Source of the DNA: Streptomyces sp. NBC_00094
GTDB taxonomy: Bacteria; Actinomycetota; Actinomycetes; Streptomycetales; Streptomycetaceae
Reading direction: 5' to 3'
DNA length: 64,000 nucleotides
Assembly (NCBI RefSeq): GCF_026343125.1
Contig: NZ_JAPEMB010000001.1
Location: 5,399,501-5,463,500, forward strand
In this document: piece by piece, positions 48,509-59,369 of the stretch
Numbering within the stretch: position 1 is the first letter of the stretch
How the letters are laid out: every line of letters begins with the position of its first letter
Notes under the pieces: model-generated
What the model saw: only the letters and a program-made list of their open reading frames with translations
What the model was told of the DNA's origin: nothing
The model's database searches: none
Translations under genes and position numbers: made by a program

Positions 48509-48943
48509 ATGAGGGAATCAGGGGCGGAGCGCGTGGAGGCGGCGGGGGCGCCGTTCGGGATCGCCGAGGTCACGGGGGTGTCCATGGTGCCCACGCTGCT
48601 GCACGGCGATCAGTTGCTCGTGCGGTACGGCGGGCGGTTGCGGCCCGGTGCCGTCGTCGTGCTGCGGCATCCGCTCCAGCAGGATCTGCTCATCGTGAAG
48701 CGGCTGGTCGAGCGACGTGACGGCGGCTGGTGGGTGCTGGGGGACAACCCGGACGCCGAGGGCGACAGCCGGGTCTTCGGAGCCGTACCGCCCGAGCTGG
48801 TCCTCGGGCGGGTGCGGGCTCGGTACCGGCCGGTGACGCCGGGACGTCAGCGGTCGGCCGGGGTGGTGCTCTCCTGGCTGTTCTCCTCGGTCAGGCCCGT
48901 ATGGTCGGACCGCTCGGCCTCCAGGCGCTTGCGGGCCCGGTAG
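48509..48943 (+). CDS. sodX: NiSOD maturation protease SodX
   Basis: A ~144-residue S26-type (signal-peptidase-like) protease that cleaves the SodN leader. The catalytic serine is in EVTGVSMVPTLLHGD, the lysine in LLIVKRLVERRDGGWWVLGDNP. The C-terminal SVRPVWSDRSASRRLRAR is family-typical. Unlike true signal peptidases it has no obvious N-terminal membrane anchor. ATG 48509 has GGGAG 5 nt upstream; GTG 48503 and ATG 48443 are alternatives. Its last 97 bp overlap the convergent CGNR-domain gene. Confidence 0.9.
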   Translation: MRESGAERVEAAGAPFGIAEVTGVSMVPTLLHGDQLLVRYGGRLRPGAVVVLRHPLQQDLLIVKRLVERRDGGWWVLGDNPDAEGDSRVFGAVPPELVLGRVRARYRPVTPGRQRSAGVVLSWLFSSVRPVWSDRSASRRLRAR

Positions 48944-49476
48944 GCGGCCACGTTGGCCCGGGTCGCGCAGCGGTCCGAGCAGTAGCGGCGGGAGCGGTTG
49001 GTGGAGGTGTCCAGGTAGGCGTTGCGGCAGGGCGGCGCCTGGCACAGGCCCAGCCGGTCCGCGCCGAACTCGGTCAGGTGGAAGGCGAGCCCCATCGCCG
49101 CGATGGCCGCGTATCCCGCGGTCGCGTTCGAGGGGTGGTCGGCGAGGTGCATGTGCCACCGTGGGCGGCCCTCCTCGTCGAGGGTGTCGTGGCCGGAGAT
49201 CTGCGGGCTGACCGGGAACTCCAGGAGCAGGGAGTTCAGCAGGTCGACGGCCCCGGTGTGGTCGCCCTCGTCCGCCGCGGTGAAGACCGCCCGCAGGCGG
49301 GCGCGTACGGAGCGGAAGCGCGTCACGTCGGAGTCGGTCGCCCGCCGGGCCATCTGGGTCGCAGGGCCGAAGAGCTCCCGGATCACCTCGACGGAGGTCA
49401 GGGCGTCCTTGTTGCGGGCCGGCTCCTCGGTGTTGACCAGACGCACGGCGTAATCCGAGTAATAGGCCAGTTCCAC
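48847..49476 (-). CDS. CGNR zinc-finger / ABATE-domain regulator
   Basis: A 209-residue protein with the stress-induced transcription-regulator layout: an N-terminal ABATE domain (MELAYYSDYAVRLVNTEEPAR through ~130) and a C-terminal zinc finger (LGLCQAPPCRNAYLDTSTNRSRRYCSDRCATRANVAAYRARK). The signature CGNR is here CATR, a common variant. Such proteins bind DNA, targets unknown. ATG 49476. Its 3' end overlaps sodX by 97 bp, tail to tail. It is divergent from a methyltransferase gene. Confidence 0.82.
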   Translation of the reverse strand: MELAYYSDYAVRLVNTEEPARNKDALTSVEVIRELFGPATQMARRATDSDVTRFRSVRARLRAVFTAADEGDHTGAVDLLNSLLLEFPVSPQISGHDTLDEEGRPRWHMHLADHPSNATAGYAAIAAMGLAFHLTEFGADRLGLCQAPPCRNAYLDTSTNRSRRYCSDRCATRANVAAYRARKRLEAERSDHTGLTEENSQESTTPADR

Positions 49477-49513
49477 TTGTAGTCCTTACTCCGGCGGGCT
49501 AGGGTCTCGGTCG

Positions 49514-49539
49514 GTAGGGGTAACGGTTGTTTCCCCTAC
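49514..49539. promoter_or_regulatory. Inverted repeat between CGNR and methyltransferase genes
   Basis: GTAGGGG (49514-49520) and CCCCTAC (49533-49539) flank TAACGGTTGTTT in the 94-bp divergent intergenic region. It is an operator candidate. Confidence 0.45.
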
Positions 49540-49570
49540 GAGGGTATTACGAAGAGGGGGAGGAGCGGCG

Positions 49571-50320
49571 ATGACCGGAACCGACTGGGCGGCCTGGCAG
49601 CAGAGCTGGGACCGTCAGCAGGAGTGGTACATGCCGGACCGTGAGGAGCGGTTCCGGGTGATGCTCGACATGGTCGAGGCCGTCGTGGGGCCGAAGCCCC
49701 GCGTGCTCGACCTCGCGTGCGGTACGGGAAGTATCACGGATCGGCTCCTCCGGAGGTTCCCGGAGGCGACCAGTACCGGTGTCGATCTGGATCCCGCCCT
49801 CCTCGCCATCGCCGAGGGGTACTTCTCCGGCGACGAGCGCGTCACCTTCGTGACCGCCGACCTCAAGGACCCCGCGTGGACCGCGCGGCTGCCCCACGAC
49901 TCGTACGACGCCGTCCTCACCGCCACCGCGCTCCACTGGCTCCACAGCGAGCCGCTGACCGCCCTCTACGGGCAGGTCGCCGGGCTCGTCCGCGACGGCG
50001 GCGTCTTCATGAACGCCGACCACATGATCGACGAGAGCACGCCCCGTATCAACGCCGCCGAGCGGGCCCACCGGCATGCCGTCATGGACCGGGCCAAGGC
50101 CGACGGCGCCCTGGACTGGGCCGCGTGGTGGGCCGTCGCCGCCGCGGACCCGGCCCTCGCCGAGCCCACCGCCCGCCGCTTCGAGATCTACGGCGAGCAC
50201 GCCGACGGCGACATGCCCTCCGCGCGCTGGCACGCCGACACCCTCCGCGCCGCCGGCTTCGCCGAGGCCCGGCCGGTGTGGGCCTCGCCCTCCGACACCC
50301 TGCTCCTCGCCGTGAAGTAG
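49571..50320 (+). CDS. SAM-dependent class I methyltransferase
   Basis: A 249-residue Rossmann-fold methyltransferase. Motif I is VLDLACGTGSITDRLL (about 45-60), motif II ends STGVDLDPALL, and the post-I segment is VTADLKDPAW. ALHWLHSEPLTALYGQVAGLVRDGGVFMNAD is motif IV-like. The substrate is unknown. AGGAG lies 7 nt before ATG 49571. An 18-bp hairpin follows the stop. Confidence 0.82.
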   Translation: MTGTDWAAWQQSWDRQQEWYMPDREERFRVMLDMVEAVVGPKPRVLDLACGTGSITDRLLRRFPEATSTGVDLDPALLAIAEGYFSGDERVTFVTADLKDPAWTARLPHDSYDAVLTATALHWLHSEPLTALYGQVAGLVRDGGVFMNADHMIDESTPRINAAERAHRHAVMDRAKADGALDWAAWWAVAAADPALAEPTARRFEIYGEHADGDMPSARWHADTLRAAGFAEARPVWASPSDTLLLAVK

Positions 50321-50329
50321 CCCGGGCAT

Positions 50330-50369
50330 GGGAGAGGGCGGTACGGGGTCGCCCGTACCGCCCTCTCCC
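50330..50369. terminator. Bidirectional terminator
   Basis: A perfect 18-bp stem (50330-50347 with 50352-50369, loop GTCG) lies between the methyltransferase and the convergent transporter operon. Confidence 0.92.
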
Positions 50370-50382
50370 TCTGCCGTGCGCC

Positions 50383-51146
<764 letters not shown>

Positions 51147-51150
<4 letters not shown>

Positions 51151-52097
51151 GCCGATCCCTCCGGAGAACGCTTGAACGTGAGCAGGTTCGTCTTGACCCG
51201 CTGCAGCGGGGTGGGCGGCAGGTTACGGGTCGAACCGCGGGCGAAGCGGCGCTCCAGGTAGTACTGGCCGACGCTGAACACGCTGGTCAGTGCCAGGTAC
51301 CAGATCGAGGCGACGAAGAGCATCTCCATCACGGCACCGGCCGTGTTGCCCTCGTTCGAGGAGGCCCGCAGCAGCTCGGTGTACTGCACGGCCGAGACCA
51401 GCGACGAGGTCTTCAGCATGTTGATGAACTCGTTGCCCGTCGGCGGCACGATCACCCGCATGGCCTGCGGGAGGACGATGCGACGCATGGTCTTCGTCTG
51501 GGACATGCCGAGCGCGTGCGCCGCCTCGGTCTGCCCCTCGTCGACCGACTGGATGCCCGCGCGGACGATCTCCGCCATGTAGGCGCCCTCGTTGAGGCCG
51601 AGGCCGAGCAGCGCCACCATGAACGGCGTCATGACGTCCACGGTCTCGTTCTTGTAGATCGGCCCGAGGTCGATGTACTCGAAGATCAGCGACAGGTTGA
51701 ACCAGACGAGCAGCTGGACGTAGACCGGGGTGCCGCGGAAGAACCAGATGTAGAGCCAGGCGACCGCGCCGGTCACCGGGTTCTTGGACAGCCGCATCAC
51801 GGCGAAGACGACGCCGAGGACGAGGCCCAGCGCCATGGACGCGACGCTGATGATGATCGTGTTCCACAGGCCGCTGATGACCGACGGGTCGAACACCTTG
51901 TCCCACACCGTGTCCCAGATGATGTTGCCCTGGGAGAAGGCGTAGACGAGCCAGCCGAGCAGTGCGACGACCACGACGGCGCTGATCCAGCGCCCGTAGT
52001 GCCGCACGGGGATGGCCTTGATCGCCTCGTACGGGGAGCCCGAGGCGCCGGACCCGGCCGGAGCGGCGGCCGGGTCCTTGCTGATCTTGTCAGTCAT
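51147..52097 (-). CDS. Polar amino-acid ABC transporter permease
   Basis: A 316-residue permease of the HisM/GlnP family. A polar ~35-residue N-terminus precedes about five to six membrane helices. The EAA loop is QTEAAHALGMSQTKTMRRIVLPQAMRVIVPP, and the family FRGTPVYVQLLVWF motif is present. A single permease gene implies a homodimer. It lies 29 bp downstream of the binding-protein gene. Confidence 0.93.
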
Positions 52098-52126
52098 GAC
52101 GACTGCCCTTCAGTGGAGCGGGGAGG

Positions 52127-53098
52127 TCACTTGCCGGCGTTGACGGTGGCCGACTTCACGGCGCTGTCCTCGACGTCCCACTTCTTCAGGGCATCGGCGT
52201 AGGTGCCGTCCTTGATGATCGCGTCGAGCGCTTCCTTGACGGCGTCGCGCAGCTGCGTGTTCTCCTTCGAGACGCCGATGCCGAAGAGGCCGACGTCGCT
52301 CTGGCTGCCGACGACCTCGAAGTCGTTGCCGCCGCCCGAGGTCTTCGCGATGTACGCGGCCACCGGGTAGTCGTTGAGGTCGGCCACGGCGCCGCCGGCC
52401 TTGACGCGGGTCTGCGCCTCGGCGTCGGAGTCGAACGCCTGGATCGTCAGCTTGTTCGCGCCGCACTTCGTGGCCTGGGCCTTGAAGGTGTCCTCGTAGA
52501 TCGTGCCGCGCTGGACGGCCACGGTCTTGCCGCAGAGGTCGTCGAGGGAGTTGATGCCCTGCGGGTTGCCCTTCTTGACCAGCAGGGAGACGCCGGAGCT
52601 GAAGTAGTCGACGAAGTCGATGCCCTTGCCGATCTTCTTCCCGTCGTCGTCCAGACCCTCCTGGCGCTTCTTGTTGTCCGTCATCGAGGACATGATCAGG
52701 TCCTGGCGGCCGGTGTAGACCGAGGTGATCAGACCGTCGAAGGTGCCCGAGGTGAACTGGAACTCGACGCCGAGCTGCTTGCCCAGGGCCGCGGCGATGT
52801 CGGGGTCGACGCCGACGATCTTGCCGCCCTCGGTGAACTCCATCGGAGCGTACGAGGCGTCCGTGCCGACCTTGATGACGCCGGCCTTCTGGATGTCGGC
52901 CGGGAGCTTGGAGAAGAGCGGGGCGGCGTTGGTGGACGGAGTGTCGCCCGCCTTCGTCGGGGTCGGCGAGCCACCCTCGGTCTGGTCGCCACAGGCGGTC
53001 AGCAGCATCGAGCCGGCGACCGCGATGGCGGCGACGGCGGCAAGACGGGACGTGCGGGTCTTGGCGACGGTCGTACAGCGCGTGGAGCGTGCGGTCAT
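52127..53098 (-). CDS. Polar amino-acid ABC transporter binding lipoprotein
   Basis: A 323-residue family 3 solute-binding protein. The lipobox LLTACG marks a lipoprotein signal peptide after an unusually long basic start (MTARSTRCTTVAKTRTSR). The SBP_bac_3 signature VGTDASYAPMEFTEGGKIVGVDPDIAAALGK follows. The ligand is probably a polar or charged amino acid; specificity cannot be decided. This set is distinct from the S. coelicolor gluABCD genes, which lie elsewhere. It is the first gene of the operon, with a 537-bp upstream region. Confidence 0.92.
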   Translation of the reverse strand: MTARSTRCTTVAKTRTSRLAAVAAIAVAGSMLLTACGDQTEGGSPTPTKAGDTPSTNAAPLFSKLPADIQKAGVIKVGTDASYAPMEFTEGGKIVGVDPDIAAALGKQLGVEFQFTSGTFDGLITSVYTGRQDLIMSSMTDNKKRQEGLDDDGKKIGKGIDFVDYFSSGVSLLVKKGNPQGINSLDDLCGKTVAVQRGTIYEDTFKAQATKCGANKLTIQAFDSDAEAQTRVKAGGAVADLNDYPVAAYIAKTSGGGNDFEVVGSQSDVGLFGIGVSKENTQLRDAVKEALDAIIKDGTYADALKKWDVEDSAVKSATVNAGK

Positions 53099-53635
53099 GG
53101 TCGGGTTCCTCCGGCGTGTGAGGGAGCTGCCAGGCAGGTCGCGTACGCGTCTTCGAGTGCCGCGACCTCGTGTGATTAGGGCATCTTGCCATTCGGACTG
53201 CCTCAAACCGACGGCCATGGATGTCAAAATCGGGTAACGGGTGACCTCCGAATCGCGACAGGCCGGTACATCAAGGCCGGATCTTCTCCGGAATCCCTTC
53301 CCCATCACCGGAAAATCTCCGGTTGATCTCGCCATTCGGACGACTCGAACACGGCCAATCGGGTGCGGTGAGTATCTATCGGGACATGGGGTGACGTGTC
53401 GCTCTCCGTCCGTGTCCGGATGCACTCGGTATGAGTCGCGTCACCGAGCGGTTATGGACTCGTCTGCGGTGCCGTCCGTCCGGTAAGAAGGATCCTTACA
53501 CCCCTCATCCGGGGCTCAGGGCGCGTTGTGCGGCGCGCCCGAGCGGCTGCCAGACAAGGCGGCCGCGGTGCCTCCCACCCCTCCTCAACCAGGAGTGGCC
53601 ACCCTCAAATGAAACAGACTTAAGGGGTCAACCCA
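53099..53635. other. Long divergent intergenic region with short repeats
   Basis: No gene is convincing in this 537-bp divergent region between the binding protein and malic enzyme. It contains the 11-bp repeat GCCATTCGGAC twice (53188-53198, 53331-53341). It also contains an inverted repeat ACCGGA-AAATC-TCCGGT (53307-53323) and GTAAG...CTTAC around AAGGATCCTT (53483-53499). Promoters for both flanking genes must lie here but no clear -35/-10 pair was found. Confidence 0.55.
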
Positions 53636-54847
<1,212 letters not shown>

Positions 54848-54868
54848 GCTCGTACCTGAGCCGCTGAG

Positions 54869-54901
54869 AGGGCCCCGTTCCGGTCACCGGGACGGGGCCC
54901 T
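54869..54901 (+). terminator. Terminator of malic enzyme gene
   Basis: A 15-bp stem with one mismatch (54869-54883, 54887-54901) begins 21 bp after the stop and is followed by TTCGT. Confidence 0.85.
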
Positions 54902-55030
54902 TTCGTATGCCGGATCCCCGTCGGCCGGGGTGTCCCCGGCGCGTACGAGGACCCGTGACGACGTCGTCCCCGCCCTGTGACGGCGCGACCATGGGGTATT
55001 CGGCCGGGCGGGTCCCGCGGAGGCATGTGT

Positions 55031-55075
55031 CACACGTGTGCGTGGTTCCGCCATGCACACGTCGGACCCTAGGGT
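55031..55075 (+). promoter_or_regulatory. Promoter and palindrome before the oxidoreductase
   Basis: CACACGTGTG (55031-55040) is a perfect 10-bp palindrome and CACACGT recurs at 55056. A TAGGGT -10 box (55070-55075) ends 7 nt before the ATG at 55083. The palindrome sits in the -35 to -50 area. Confidence 0.55.
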
Positions 55076-55082
55076 CGAGGCC

Positions 55083-56048
55083 ATGTTCGCTGCCTACGCT
55101 GCCCGAATCGACCGCGACCAGCCCCTGAACGGGCTCGAATTGGGCGAACGCCCCGAGCCCGAGGTCCGGCCCGGCTGGACCACCGTCACCGTCAAGGCCG
55201 CCTCGCTCAACCACCACGACCTGTGGTCGCTGCGCGGGGTCGGACTGCCCGAGGGGAGGCTGCCGATGATCCTCGGCTGCGACGCCGCCGGCATCGACGA
55301 GGACGGCAACGAGGTCGTCCTGCACTCCGTGATCGGACAGACCGGCCACGGCGTCGGGCCGGACGAGCCCCGCTCCATCCTCACCGAGCGGTACCAGGGC
55401 ACCTTCGCCGAGCGCGTCACCGTGCCCCGCTGGAACGTGCTGCCCAAGCCGAAGGAGCTTTCCTTCGAGGAGGCCGCCTGTCTGCCCACCGCCTGGCTCA
55501 CCGCGTACCGGATGCTCTTCACCAACGCCGGTGTACGGCCCGGGGACTCGGTGCTCGTGCAGGGCGCGGGCGGCGGCGTGGCCACCGCCGCGATCGCCCT
55601 CGGCAAGGCGGCGGGCCTGCGGGTCTTCGCCACCAGCCGCGACGAGGCCAAGCGCAAGCGCGCCGTCGAACTCGGAGCCGTCGAGGCGTACGAGCCGGGG
55701 GCACGGCTCCCGCAGCGCGTGGACGCGGTCATCGAGACCGTCGGCGCCGCGACCTGGTCGCACTCGGTCAAGTCGCTGCGCCCGGGCGGGACCCTGGTCA
55801 TCTCGGGCGCCACGAGCGGCGACCGGCCCGCGCACGCCGAGCTGACCCGGATCTTCTTCCTGGAGCTGAAGGTCGTCGGCTCGACGATGGGCTCCAAGGA
55901 CGAGCTGGAGGACCTGCTGTCCTTCTGCGCGGCGACGGGCGTCCGGCCGGTCATCGACGAGGTCCTGCCGCTGGACCGGGCGCGGGAGGGCTTCGAGAAG
56001 ATGGCCTCCGGCGAACTCTTCGGAAAGATCGTCCTCACGACCTCTTGA
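55083..56048 (+). CDS. Zinc-type alcohol dehydrogenase-like / quinone oxidoreductase (MDR superfamily)
   Basis: A 321-residue medium-chain dehydrogenase. The GroES-like domain (ASLNHHDLWSLRGVGLPEGRLPMILGCDAAGI) is followed by the Rossmann NAD(P)-binding VLVQGAGGGVATAAIALGKAAG, and the family FFLELKVVGSTMGSKDEL segment. The structural zinc cysteines are absent, so it belongs to the quinone-oxidoreductase-like branch. ATG 55083 is favoured over ATG 55053/55038 because the promoter -10 box lies between them. Confidence 0.85.
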   Translation: MFAAYAARIDRDQPLNGLELGERPEPEVRPGWTTVTVKAASLNHHDLWSLRGVGLPEGRLPMILGCDAAGIDEDGNEVVLHSVIGQTGHGVGPDEPRSILTERYQGTFAERVTVPRWNVLPKPKELSFEEAACLPTAWLTAYRMLFTNAGVRPGDSVLVQGAGGGVATAAIALGKAAGLRVFATSRDEAKRKRAVELGAVEAYEPGARLPQRVDAVIETVGAATWSHSVKSLRPGGTLVISGATSGDRPAHAELTRIFFLELKVVGSTMGSKDELEDLLSFCAATGVRPVIDEVLPLDRAREGFEKMASGELFGKIVLTTS

Positions 56049-56127
56049 TGACTCGCCAGTCATGCTGATGGGATCTCCGGCACGCAAAACATGAACATCT
56101 CTCACTTCCTCGTGCCGGAGGTCTTCC

Positions 56128-57437
56128 TTGTTGCGAACCACCCTTGTGGCGAGTGCCGTCGTCGCCGCGCTGATCACCCCGACGACCGCCCATGCCGAGA
56201 CCGGGCGCGTGGGCGGTGACGGCATACCCGCCCTCACCGACGCGTACGGCCGTACCCTCACCCTGCGCGGCTGGAACCTCGCGGACAAGGCGAACAGCGG
56301 CGACGCGGCCCTCTCCGCGATCACCGAGAAGCACATCCGCGACATGCGTGCCAAGGGGTTCAACTTCGCCCGCCTCCTCGTCTTCTGGGACGACCTGGAG
56401 CCCCGGCCCGGCCAGTACAGCCAGACCTATCTGCGCACGATCGAACGGATCCTGGGCTGGGCCGAGAAGCACGACGTCAAGGTGCTCCTCGACGCCCACC
56501 AGGACGTCTTCGGACCGGCCTTCGGCCATCGGGGCATCCCTGAGTGGGCGACCAGGACCGACGGCCTGCCCTTCACCCCGCACCCCGACGACTGGTTCTC
56601 CGAGTACTTCGAGCCGGCCGTCCAGCGCGCCTTCACCCACCTGTACGAGGACGAGGACCTCCAGCGCGCCCAGGCCGGCACGTGGCGGGTGCTCGCCAAC
56701 CGCTGACGCTTTGTGCGTTCGGAGCGTTGCGCACTGCTACCGTTTGGGGGTCGTCGACGATAGCCAAGTTGGCGACTTCAGGGAGGTCGTTGACCTGCCC
56801 GGCGGTCGGGAGGATCGTCGTCTGGACGGACGCAAGCGCCGTCAAACCCTTCGGAGCGATCCAGAAGGGAGTCTCACGCTCTCGGGCGGGAGAGAGCTCC
56901 AAGCCCCGCACTTCTACAACTCTGGTTGGGGGCGGGCGCCGATGACGATCCAGCCACCGACTGGGTCGAGGTGCACGAGGTGGCGGTGAGCCTGCGCCTG
57001 TACAGGTGCAGGCCTCCAGCGGGGAGTGGGGCCCGCTCAACAACTCCCTGCCGAACATGAACCGCTTCTACCGCGAGGCGATGTCCTCCCTCGGCCGCTA
57101 CAGCTCGGGCTGGGAGTGGTGCTACGGCGGCGGGTACTGCGCGGTGGACGGCACCGGGGCCTTCCGTACGAACAAGGAGCTGACCGCCGAGCCGTACGCG
57201 GAGGCGGTCGCGGGCACGGTCCGCTCCACGGCCTACGACCCGGCGACGGGGGTCTACCGCCTGTCGTACGACTCCGCGGGGCGCCGCGGCCCGCGCGTCA
57301 CCGAGCTCTCGCTCCCGCCCGGCGACTGGCGGGTGACGGCCCGGGGCGGGGCGCTCGTGCTCCGCAAGGACCGGGGGAGGGCCTGGATCCTCGCGGCCCC
57401 GGGCGCCCGGGTGACGGTCACCGCCACCCGGGGCTGA
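56128..57437 (+). pseudogene. Decayed secreted GH5 glycosidase (endoglycoceramidase-like)
   Basis: An intact N-terminal part (56128-56706) has a signal peptide (LVASAVVAALITPTTAHA) and a GH5 barrel start (LRGWNLADKANSG, FNFARLLVFWDDLEP, VLLDAHQDVFGPAFG), then stops at 56704-56706. About 190 bp of unrelated or heavily decayed sequence follows. Homology resumes as APHFYN (56903, another frame), GADDDPATDW (about 56935-56964, original frame) and finally SSGEWGPLNNSLPNMNRFYREAM to the natural end (57006-57437, third frame). The segment that should carry the general-acid Glu (NEP motif) is missing, while the nucleophile GEWG remains. At least three disruptions make it inactive. Confidence 0.85.
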
Positions 57438-57455
57438 CCCCGGCCCGTCCCGCGC

Positions 57456-58469
57456 TCAGCTCGTGCGTCGGGGGTGCAGCAGCCCCGTGATCCGGACCGC
57501 CGCCGTCGACAGATGGCGGCGGGTCTCGGTCAGCTGCTCCTGGCTCACCCCGTGGTCCCGGGCCGCGTCCCGGATCTCGTCCCGGAAGCGGTCGAGCAGC
57601 CGGTCGAGATCGCGGCCCGGATCGCCCGAACCTCCCGTGTCGTACGCCCACTCCGGCGACCACCCGGCCTCGTCGGCGACACCGGACACCTCGGCTTTCC
57701 CGGTGGCTCCTGTAGCTCCTGTAGCTCCGGTGGTTCCGGTCGCGCCCGTCGCCTCGGCCGTGCTGGCCATGCCGGCCGCGTCAGTCGTGTCAGTCGCTTC
57801 GGCCGACGTGGCCGACGCCTTCGGGTGGGTCGTGCCCGCCACCAGGCCGCCGAGCTGGGCGGTGATGTCCGAGAGGCCCTCCCAGACCCCCTTGGGCCAC
57901 TCGCCCCGCGCGAACCGGTCCTGGACCTCCTCCTGGACCTGCTGGGCGATCCGCTGGAACTCCTTCGCCTGGTGGCGCGCCGACTGGGCCTCCGCCTTGG
58001 CCTGGCGGGCCTGTTCCTTCCACTCCTGCTTGGCCCGGCGCAGCTCCTCCTTGGCGTCGGCGAACGACGAGGCCTCCGCCGCCCGGGTCCGGCCCGCCGC
58101 CGCGCGCATCTCGTTGCGCACCCGGCCGGCCGCGCCACGCACGTCATCGCGGATCTCCGCCGCCAGCTCCGAGACCGAGTCGCGGATCTCCCGCTCGAGG
58201 TCGGTCAGCTCGGCCCCGCGCCCGGCGAGTTCGGCGCGGCCCGCGTCCGTGATCGAGTAGACCTTCCGGCCTCCCTCGCTGGCGTGGGTGACGAGGCCCT
58301 CGGCCTCCAGCTTGGCCAGTCTCGGGTAGACCGTGCCGGCCGAGGGGGCGTAGAGCCCCTGGAAGCGCTCCTCCAGGAGCCTGATCACCTCGTAGCCGTG
58401 GCGGGGGGCCTCGTCGAGCAGCTTGAGGAGGTAGAGGCGGAGGCGGCCATGGGCGAAGACGGGCGGCAT
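57456..58469 (-). CDS. PadR-family regulator with long coiled C-terminus
   Basis: The N-terminal ~85 residues are a PadR winged helix (HGYEVIRLLEERFQGLYAPSAGTVYPRLAKLEAEGLV). A long charged helix follows (about 95-190, rich in Ala/Arg/Glu/Gln, EELRRAKQEWKEQARQAKAEAQ), then a low-complexity segment of ATG/TGATG repeats (about 225-265), and a C-terminal helix. Total 337 residues, far longer than a typical PadR (~110-190). It starts 1 nt beyond the DUF4097 stop codon, so the two are co-transcribed, and palindromes upstream of DUF4097 suggest autoregulation. Confidence 0.82.
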   Translation of the reverse strand: MPPVFAHGRLRLYLLKLLDEAPRHGYEVIRLLEERFQGLYAPSAGTVYPRLAKLEAEGLVTHASEGGRKVYSITDAGRAELAGRGAELTDLEREIRDSVSELAAEIRDDVRGAAGRVRNEMRAAAGRTRAAEASSFADAKEELRRAKQEWKEQARQAKAEAQSARHQAKEFQRIAQQVQEEVQDRFARGEWPKGVWEGLSDITAQLGGLVAGTTHPKASATSAEATDTTDAAGMASTAEATGATGTTGATGATGATGKAEVSGVADEAGWSPEWAYDTGGSGDPGRDLDRLLDRFRDEIRDAARDHGVSQEQLTETRRHLSTAAVRITGLLHPRRTS

Positions 58470-58470
58470 C

Positions 58471-59340
58471 TCAGAGCACCTTTCCGGTCGCGGCGGGGGA
58501 GGGGGTGGACCCGGCGTCCTCGTCCGCCTCGGGGCGGCGGAGCAGGGCGATGGAGCCGGAGACGGTGGTCGCCTTGAGCGTGCCCCGGCCGGAGCCGAGC
58601 GTGCCGGTGATGGACTTGGTGCCCCACTGGCCGTCCACCCGCAGGTCCGAGAAGGCGTTCGACAGGGCACCGCTCGTGGTGCTCGCCTGGACCTGGGCGT
58701 CGGCCGGGTGCGGCAGCCGGATGGCGACCTCGCCGGAGACACTGCTGAGCCGGATGTCGGCCGGCGGTCCGTCGAGCTCGGCCGGGTCGAGGTCGATGAC
58801 CATGTCACCGCTGACGGTGTCGGCCTTCACCGAGCCGCCCGCGCCCTCGATCACGGTGACGGCGCCGGTCACGGAGGTGATCCGCAGCGCGCCGGTCACG
58901 GACTGGGCCTCCAGGTTCCCCGAGACGCTCTCGGCGCGGACCGGACCCGAGAGCCCCACGAGGGTCGTGTCGCCGGTGACGCCACGCACCTCCGTACGCC
59001 CTCTGATGCCGGAGACGACCGCCTCGGCGCCGACCGCGCCCACCTCGACGTCGACGCCGGCGGGGACGGCGACGGAGACGACGGCCCTGCGTCGGTGCCC
59101 CTTGCGGTCGAGCCACTTGAGGAGGCTCTTCCAGTGCAGGTCCTCGTAGGTCACGGTCAGGGTGGAGCCGTCCTGCGTCACGATCAGCGGCGGACCCTCG
59201 ATCTCCGAGATCTCGACACGGGTGGAACTCTCGTCCGTCCCCACCACGTTCACCGTGCCGTTGACGATGCGGACCTGCAGGCGCGTCACAGGATCGGCGG
59301 GCGCCAGTTTCGTCGGCTCGGTGACGGACCACTCTGTCAT
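58471..59340 (-). CDS. DUF4097 beta-helix (putative adhesin-like) protein
   Basis: A 289-residue protein made of short repeating beta-strand turns such as VSGIRGRTEVRGVTGDTTLVGLSGPVRAESVSGNLEAQSVTG, with VSG/VTG every 10-12 residues. This gives the right-handed parallel beta-helix expected for DUF4097. No signal peptide or membrane anchor is visible, so the adhesin label of the family is probably misleading; a cytoplasmic role with PadR is more likely. GGGAGGT lies before ATG 59340. Confidence 0.82.
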   Translation of the reverse strand: MTEWSVTEPTKLAPADPVTRLQVRIVNGTVNVVGTDESSTRVEISEIEGPPLIVTQDGSTLTVTYEDLHWKSLLKWLDRKGHRRRAVVSVAVPAGVDVEVGAVGAEAVVSGIRGRTEVRGVTGDTTLVGLSGPVRAESVSGNLEAQSVTGALRITSVTGAVTVIEGAGGSVKADTVSGDMVIDLDPAELDGPPADIRLSSVSGEVAIRLPHPADAQVQASTTSGALSNAFSDLRVDGQWGTKSITGTLGSGRGTLKATTVSGSIALLRRPEADEDAGSTPSPAATGKVL

Positions 59341-59369
59341 GGTGCTGACCTCCCGTTTCGGCAACGCAA

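Noticed and set aside
56633..57058. Minus-strand frame inside the GH5 pseudogene as a real gene
   Set aside because: No start with a ribosome site, and its ends are antisense of the glycosidase remnants; only the middle could be a fragment of something else.
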